Shown here piece by piece: positions 59,625 through 64,000 of a DNA stretch of 64,000 nucleotides (within the stretch, counting starts at the first letter, position 1; each line of letters opens with the position of its first letter). This DNA is from Methanosphaerula palustris E1-9c. Its GTDB lineage: Archaea > Halobacteriota > Methanomicrobia > Methanomicrobiales > Methanospirillaceae. Under the pieces are notes generated by a model. That model saw nothing but the letters and a program-made list of their open reading frames with translations, searched no databases and had not been told where the DNA came from. The DNA is taken from NCBI RefSeq assembly GCF_000021965.1, contig NC_011832.1:2025242-2089241 (forward strand). The letters run 5' to 3'. The position numbers were made by a program, and so were the translations under genes.

Positions 59625-59653
59625 ATATATCTGGATACCTCACCACTAATAAA
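59625..59653. promoter_or_regulatory. Divergent promoters of zinc-ribbon and UMP kinase genes
   Basis: ATATAT at 59625-59630 is a TATA box for pyrH (plus), ~30 nt before ATG 59659. TTTATTAG at 59646-59653 (minus) serves the zinc-ribbon gene. The two transcripts start within ~35 bp of one another. Confidence 0.45.
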
Positions 59654-59658
59654 CTGGC

Positions 59659-60363
59659 ATGAAGAAGCTCGTGATGGCCCTCGGGGGGTCGGTGCTGGTC
59701 CCCTCCCTTGAGTCCAACAATATCGCTGCATACGTATCGATTTTAAAGAAGATCGGATCCGAGCACCAGGTCTTTGTCGTGGTCGGAGGTGGAGGAGAGG
59801 CCCGCCGGTATATCGGTGTAGCCCGTGATCTCGGCATCGACGAGGCCACCTCTGATGAACTCGGAATCCTGGTGACCCGCCTGAACGCGACACTGCTGAT
59901 CGCCGCGCTCGGTGACGCGGCCTATCCAAGGGTCGCAGAGAGTCATACCGAGGCGAAAGCCTTTGCAGAGTCGAAGAAGATCGTCGTGATGGGCGGGATC
60001 ACCCCCGGGCAGACCACCGACGCGGTATCGGCGGTGCTCGCCGAACGGGTGCAGGCGGACCTGCTCGTGAACGTCACCTCGGTGCCGGGAATCTACTCGG
60101 CAGACCCGAAAAAAGACGCTGCAGCCGTCAGATACAATGAACTGACCCCACAGCAACTCCTCGGGATCATTCAGAACGATCGGCTCGACGCCGGCTCGAA
60201 CTCGATCATCGACATCGTGGCCGCCAAGGTGATCGAGCGATGCAGCATCCCTATGCTGGTGATCGACGGGAAATGTCCGGAGAACCTGCTCCATGCGCTC
60301 TTTGAAGGGACCTTCACCGGGACCATTGTCAGCGAAACTGCATGCAGGCCGCTCCCGCTCTGA
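59659..60363 (+). CDS. pyrH: UMP kinase (archaeal type)
   Basis: A 234-aa amino-acid-kinase-fold enzyme: MALGGSVL, VVGGGGEARRY, then DELGILVTRLNA, GGITPGQTTDAV and ADLLVNVTSVPGIYSADP. It phosphorylates UMP to UDP in pyrimidine synthesis; archaeal enzymes of this length form hexamers. Followed by tRNA-Pro and nth on the same strand. Confidence 0.92.
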   Translation: MKKLVMALGGSVLVPSLESNNIAAYVSILKKIGSEHQVFVVVGGGGEARRYIGVARDLGIDEATSDELGILVTRLNATLLIAALGDAAYPRVAESHTEAKAFAESKKIVVMGGITPGQTTDAVSAVLAERVQADLLVNVTSVPGIYSADPKKDAAAVRYNELTPQQLLGIIQNDRLDAGSNSIIDIVAAKVIERCSIPMLVIDGKCPENLLHALFEGTFTGTIVSETACRPLPL

Positions 60364-60489
60364 ATATCACTTAAAAAGTCATTTTTTCTTCCATCTTCCC
60401 AGATATTCAGAACGACAGGTGCAACCATTCCGGCGCCAGAGAAAGCGGCAGGTTTTTGTACTGAGCAGATGACATATATGAGAACAGGC

Positions 60490-60564
60490 GGGATAGTAGG
60501 GTAGCCTGGTCCATCCTAGAGCGTTTGGGACGCTTTGACGGCAGTTCGAATCTGCCCTATCCCA
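60490..60564 (+). tRNA. tRNA-Pro (anticodon TGG)
   Basis: A 75-nt cloverleaf: acceptor GGGATAG/CTATCCC with discriminator A, D-stem GGGT/ATCC, anticodon stem GAGCG/CGCTT with loop TTTGGGA (TGG, reads CCA), variable TGAC, and T-stem GGCAG/CTGCC around TTCGAAT. CCA is not encoded. Confidence 0.92.
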
Positions 60565-60605
60565 TCGAGATCTTCTTTTGTGTTGAAATTCAAAACCGAT
60601 ACTGT

Positions 60606-61244
60606 ATGGACCGCGTCACCGCAGCTTGGATCTATGATACACTCGCCGAACATTACCCTGACGCGTGTACACCGCTCCCGTTCTTTCACAGCCCGTTCCA
60701 GGTTTTGATCCTGACGATCCTCTCGGCCCAGACCACCGACCAGGCCGTGGATAAGATCCGGCCGGCCCTCTTCGCCCGCTATCCGACCCCGGCGGATCTG
60801 GCCGCCGCTGACGTACACGAGGTCGAGAAGATCATCCACAGTACCGGGTTCTATCGGGTCAAGGCCCGGCACATCATCAGCACCGCAGCCATGCTGGTCA
60901 ACCGGTTCGGAGGGACCATACCCTCAACGATGGAGGAACTGCTCCTCCTTCCCGGGGTCGGCAGAAAGACCGCGAACATTCTCCTCTTCCACGCCCTCGG
61001 CATCAACGCAGGGATCGCTGTCGACACCCATGTCAAACGACTGGCAGGCCGGCTCGGTCTCACCACCCGAATCGAGCAGGATCTGATCGAGCAGGATCTG
61101 ATGAATCTGTACCCACAGGAACGATGGGGAGACCTGACTGACATCATGATCGCCCACGGGCGTCGGTGCTGCACGGCTATAAATCCTCATTGTGGAGTAT
61201 GCCCGGTCAGCAACGTCTGTCCGTTCTATCAGCAGACCCGGTGA
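60606..61244 (+). CDS. nth: Endonuclease III (DNA glycosylase/AP lyase)
   Basis: A 212-aa bifunctional glycosylase of base-excision repair. The helix-hairpin-helix LPGVGRKTAN contains the catalytic Lys121; Asp140 lies in VDTHVKRL. The C-terminal Cys set C-x6-C-x2-C-x5-C (CTAINPHCGVCPVSNVC) holds a [4Fe-4S] cluster. ATG 60606 is used; a longer frame would start inside the tRNA gene. Confidence 0.94.
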   Translation: MDRVTAAWIYDTLAEHYPDACTPLPFFHSPFQVLILTILSAQTTDQAVDKIRPALFARYPTPADLAAADVHEVEKIIHSTGFYRVKARHIISTAAMLVNRFGGTIPSTMEELLLLPGVGRKTANILLFHALGINAGIAVDTHVKRLAGRLGLTTRIEQDLIEQDLMNLYPQERWGDLTDIMIAHGRRCCTAINPHCGVCPVSNVCPFYQQTR

Positions 61245-61260
61245 ACAGTACCGGAAAAGA

Positions 61261-61273
61261 TTTTATTATTTTT
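61261..61273 (+). terminator. T-rich terminator of nth
   Basis: TTTTATTATTTTT lies 17 nt after the nth stop and before the convergent phosphate transporter gene, as expected for archaeal termination on a T tract. Confidence 0.45.
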
Positions 61274-61288
61274 AAGGATCGCTGACAA

Positions 61289-62464
61289 TCAGCCGAAGAC
61301 GATCATCAACAGGTGATAGAAGCAGAACGCAACGGTCGCTGAAGCCGGGATCGTGATGATCCAGGTTGCGACGATCTCTCTGACCACCCCCCACTTCACG
61401 GCAGAGTAGCCACGGGTGGCCCCGATCCCCATGATCGAGCCGGTGATCGAATGGGTCGACGAGACCGGGATCCCGAACAGCGTTACAAAGAAGAGGACGA
61501 AACCTCCGCCGGTTTCGGCACAGAACCCCTGGTACGGGAGCAGTTTGGTGATCTTATGCCCCATTGTCTCGATCACCCGTCGCCCCCCAAGGAAGGTGCC
61601 GAGCGAGATTGCAGCAGATGAGATGAGGATCACCCAGATCGGCACCGCAAACTCGGTGAGGATCCCATTGGCAACCAGCAGGGCTGTGATCACGCCCATC
61701 GCATGTTGAGCGTCATTGGATCCATGGTTCACCGAGTAGAAGGCGGAAGAGACGACCTGCAACTTCTTGAATATTTTATTCATCCTGGCCGCATTCTTCT
61801 TCCGGCAGAGCCGGATCAACACGGCACCAAAGCAGAACGTGACCAGGAACCCAAGCGACGGGGCGATGACCATAAAGACCAGGATCGCAAGGAGCCCGGA
61901 GAGCTTCAACACCCCGGCTGCCACCAGCAGCGGGATGGCGACCACGAACCCGAAGAACCCGCCGATCTTCAGGTACTGGTAGATGCTGTTTCCGAGCAGC
62001 TTTCCGATAATTCCAAAGATGATCGCTCCAAGGACAGCTCCCACCGCAATGGAGATGAAAAGAGACTGAAGCGTTATAATACTCGGCCAGATCACCGAAC
62101 CAAGACCCTCCTTGGCCAGGGCGGCACCGATCAGGCCGCCGACCATCGCATGGGTGCTTGAGATCGGTATCCCAAAGTGAGTGGTGAAGAAGACCCAGGA
62201 GACAGCACTGATCATTGCAGCGAGGATCAGCATCGTTGAGATCAGACCCGGCTCGATCAGTCCGCTGCCGACCGTCTTCGCAACCGCCGTGGTGAATAAG
62301 AGGGGACCGACAAGGTTGAAGAACGCGGCCATCGTAACGGCCTGCAATGGGGTGAGGACCCTCGTCGCAATCACCGTGGAGATCGCATTGGCCGCATCGT
62401 TCATCCCGTTGACAAAGTTCAGAAGTAGGGCAAAGAAGATACCTGCAATGAGAAAGGAGTCCAT
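61289..62464 (-). CDS. pit: Low-affinity inorganic phosphate transporter (Pit family)
   Basis: A 391-aa membrane protein with the two Pit signature motifs: FALLLNFVNGMNDAANAIST in the first half and SAFYSVNHGSNDAQHAMG in the second, plus PISSTHA and PVSSTHS repeats. It imports phosphate with protons or cations. It starts 4 nt after the DUF47 gene; together with the polyphosphate operon this points to phosphate storage. Confidence 0.92.
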   Translation of the reverse strand: MDSFLIAGIFFALLLNFVNGMNDAANAISTVIATRVLTPLQAVTMAAFFNLVGPLLFTTAVAKTVGSGLIEPGLISTMLILAAMISAVSWVFFTTHFGIPISSTHAMVGGLIGAALAKEGLGSVIWPSIITLQSLFISIAVGAVLGAIIFGIIGKLLGNSIYQYLKIGGFFGFVVAIPLLVAAGVLKLSGLLAILVFMVIAPSLGFLVTFCFGAVLIRLCRKKNAARMNKIFKKLQVVSSAFYSVNHGSNDAQHAMGVITALLVANGILTEFAVPIWVILISSAAISLGTFLGGRRVIETMGHKITKLLPYQGFCAETGGGFVLFFVTLFGIPVSSTHSITGSIMGIGATRGYSAVKWGVVREIVATWIITIPASATVAFCFYHLLMIVFG

Positions 62465-62468
62465 GCCA

Positions 62469-63098
62469 TCACGAATGCCTGATTACAATATCAGAGAGCA
62501 CATTGGCCACATCCTCACAACGATCCGTGGCCTGTTCGAGATTCTCATAGACATCCTTCAATTTAATGATGGTGAGCGGGTCGCTACCCCGGAAGAGTTC
62601 GGTCAGCGCATGCCCGAGCACCTCGTCGGCGACGTTCTCAAGCCGGTTCAATTCGATACACCGGGCTTCGATCGACTGCACGTCCTTCATCGATCGTATA
62701 CCCTTCACAGCAGTCTGCATCTCGGTCGCGCTGAGCTGGATCAACTTTGAGAACTGACGCATCGGAGAGTCAGTTGCCGGAATCCCATAGTTGTGGAGTT
62801 GTTGCACGGTCCCTTCGATACAGTCGATGACATCATCCATCGCCGTCGCCAGGCGGGAGATCTCCTCGGGTTCAAGCGGAGTGATAAAAGTCCGGTTCAG
62901 CCCCTCATAGATCGCATGGGTGATCCGGTCGCCCTCATGCTCGAGTTCCTTCATATGCTGACTCTTTGCACCAAGGTCAGTATAATCGTTCATCAGTTCG
63001 ACCAGGGCATTGGCCGCTTCAACAACCGTCCCTACCATCTCCTCGAACAGGTCAAAGAACTCTTTATCCTGCGGAATTAACCATTGTCTGAGATCCAC
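62469..63098 (-). CDS. DUF47 (PhoU-like) phosphate transport partner
   Basis: A 209-aa helical protein of the DUF47/UPF0111 family, almost always next to Pit transporters and structurally like PhoU: FFDLFEEMVGTVVEAA, EHEGDRITHAIYEGLNRTFITPLE and DRCEDVANVLSDIV. It probably regulates Pit. First gene of a two-gene unit; a CATAATAAG TATA-like element lies near 63120. Confidence 0.88.
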   Translation of the reverse strand: MDLRQWLIPQDKEFFDLFEEMVGTVVEAANALVELMNDYTDLGAKSQHMKELEHEGDRITHAIYEGLNRTFITPLEPEEISRLATAMDDVIDCIEGTVQQLHNYGIPATDSPMRQFSKLIQLSATEMQTAVKGIRSMKDVQSIEARCIELNRLENVADEVLGHALTELFRGSDPLTIIKLKDVYENLEQATDRCEDVANVLSDIVIRHS

Positions 63099-63135
63099 GG
63101 TACACCACGAAGAACCTTATTATGAGAAAAATATG

Positions 63136-63156
63136 AAAGCCGGCAATGCCGGCTTT
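63136..63156 (-). terminator. Hairpin downstream of tRNA-Ala
   Basis: AAAGCCGGC/GCCGGCTTT, a perfect 9-bp stem with a 3-nt loop, begins 4 nt after the tRNA and is followed by a T-rich stretch (minus strand). It could end tRNA-Ala transcription just before the DUF47 promoter. Confidence 0.5.
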
Positions 63157-63160
63157 ATGA

Positions 63161-63232
63161 TGGACCGAGCGGGAATTGAACCCGCGGCCTCTACCATGCC
63201 AAGGTAGCGATCTACCCCTGATCTATCGGCCC
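63161..63232 (-). tRNA. tRNA-Ala (anticodon GGC)
   Basis: A 72-nt cloverleaf on the minus strand: acceptor GGGCCGA/TCGGTCC with the G3-U70 wobble pair that identifies alanine tRNAs, D-stem GATC/GATC, anticodon stem CTACC/GGTAG with loop TTGGCAT (GGC, reads GCC), and T-stem GCGGG/CCCGC around TTCAATT. CCA is not encoded. Confidence 0.93.
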
Positions 63233-63264
63233 AGGAGATACACTATTAGATAACATTCCATCAG

Positions 63265-63270
63265 TTATAA
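63265..63270 (-). promoter_or_regulatory. TATA box of tRNA-Ala
   Basis: TTATAA on the minus strand, about 35 nt before the mature 5' end of the tRNA. Confidence 0.45.
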
Positions 63271-63396
63271 GAATTGGCGTCCATCGCTCTCCGGAGGTGG
63301 ACAGCAGAGATGACATCAGCAAGGTTCATGTGCATCAGAGACAGAGATCTCTCTGATGAGAGCGGAAGCACGATCTGCCTGGAGAAGGGTGGAATA

Positions 63397-64000
63397 ATGG
63401 TGAAAATCGGTGTACACGTTTCGATTGCTGGATCGATCGCACGGGCGGTCGAACGGGCGATGGCGATCGACTGCGACACCTTCCAGATCTTCTCGCGCAA
63501 CCCCCGCGGATGGACCTTCAAGCCGCTGGCAGAGGAGGATGCGGCCCTTTTTCAGGGGGCGCTCGGTACTTCCGGGATCGGGCCGGCGGTGGTGCATATG
63601 CCTTACCTTCCAAACCTCGCCTCCCCAAAAGAGGAGATCTGGAGAAAATCCGTTGAGGCCCTGACAGAGGAACTGCATCGATGCAGTATGCTGGACGTCC
63701 CATACCTGGTCACCCACCTCGGCCACCACATGGGTGAGGGAATCGGGGCCGGAGAAGGGCGGGTGCAACAGGCCATCGACGCCGCATTCAGCCAGAGTGA
63801 TCCGGGCAGCAGCAGGGTGATGCTCCTGCTTGAGAACACGGCAGGTGAGAAGAACAGTGTCGGATCCCGGTTTGAAGAGATAGGCAGAATCAGGGAGTCC
63901 TGCAGCGACCCGGACCGCATCGGCGTCTGCATGGACACCTGCCACGCCTTTGCAGCAGGGTACGATCTCCGGAACGAGGTGGGACTCAGCCGTACTCTCG
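63397..64000 (+). CDS. nfo: Endonuclease IV (partial, 5' part)
   Basis: The first 201 residues of an AP endonuclease IV: VKIGVHVSIAGSIARAVERA, then FQIFSRNPRGW, and later HMPYLPNLASP, VTHLGHHMGEG, LLENTAGEKN and CMDTCHAFAAGYDL. The visible His, Glu and Asp residues form the trinuclear zinc site. It cuts DNA at abasic sites and partners functionally with Nth nearby. The gene runs off the window's end. GGTGGA precedes ATG 63397. Confidence 0.93.
   Translation, partial: MVKIGVHVSIAGSIARAVERAMAIDCDTFQIFSRNPRGWTFKPLAEEDAALFQGALGTSGIGPAVVHMPYLPNLASPKEEIWRKSVEALTEELHRCSMLDVPYLVTHLGHHMGEGIGAGEGRVQQAIDAAFSQSDPGSSRVMLLLENTAGEKNSVGSRFEEIGRIRESCSDPDRIGVCMDTCHAFAAGYDLRNEVGLSRTL

Noticed and set aside
60525-60605. 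Upstream extension of endonuclease III
   Set aside because: It would begin inside tRNA-Pro; ATG 60606 matches the family start.

Overview
The window is chromosomal DNA of a methanogenic archaeon, most likely order Methanomicrobiales (Methanosphaerula/Methanoregula type). The signs are archaeal TATA boxes about 25 nt upstream of short leaders or leaderless starts, two DUF2115 proteins, an archaeal UMP kinase, a cyclic-di-AMP synthase of the DacZ type, an incomplete reductive TCA arm (fumarase, 2-oxoglutarate:ferredoxin oxidoreductase, succinyl-CoA synthetase), and secreted proteins built from NosD, NHL, PKD and CBM6 modules. The species is inferred, not proven.

Layout. 0-3 kb: end of a cation/proton antiporter and a P2-type cation ATPase. 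3.2-6.3 kb: a DUF2115 protein, then a proline iminopeptidase overlapping an unusual ABC-class ATPase. 6.3-12.6 kb: a tandem duplication of double solute-binding lipoproteins (the first copy has a decayed Cache tail) followed by a soluble REC-PAS-PocR-PAS histidine kinase. 12.9-15.7 kb: a secreted NosD-PKD-CBM6 protein and a PKD pseudogene fragment. 16.4-26.2 kb (minus strand): a translationally coupled eight-gene operon joining a partner-switching module (SpoIIE-type phosphatase, STAS, two RsbW-like ATPases) to LuxC/LuxE/PaaK-like acyl activation and reduction enzymes and an MFS transporter. This is the best candidate for an undescribed system. 26.3-28.3 kb: thioredoxin, a membrane-anchored Lon-like protease and a Cys-rich protein.

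28.3-33.4 kb is visibly more AT-rich. It carries a stand-alone RAM-domain protein and a sulfur-transfer cluster (PP-loop thiolase, a small protein matching the ThiF tail, ThiF/MoeB-like E1, cysteine desulfurase), with a shared palindrome upstream of the two outer genes. 34-42.1 kb (minus): fumA-fumB-korDABC-sucCD-dacZ-DUF362/ferredoxin, apparently one operon that makes 2-oxoglutarate from fumarate/malate and also encodes a cyclic-di-AMP synthase. 42.2-43.5 kb: a small hypothetical protein and a cation diffusion facilitator. 43.6-52.2 kb (minus): a five-gene polyphosphate operon with two tandem polyphosphate kinases, a CHAD-phosphoesterase fusion, an HD protein and Ppx/GppA. 52.3-57.5 kb: two more secreted PKD-CBM6 proteins. 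57.9-64 kb: Mut7-C protein, radical SAM enzyme, a 47-residue zinc ribbon, UMP kinase, tRNA-Pro, endonuclease III, phosphate transporter with its DUF47 partner, tRNA-Ala and the start of endonuclease IV. Phosphate uptake at 61-63 kb and polyphosphate synthesis at 44-52 kb together suggest a lineage that stores phosphate.
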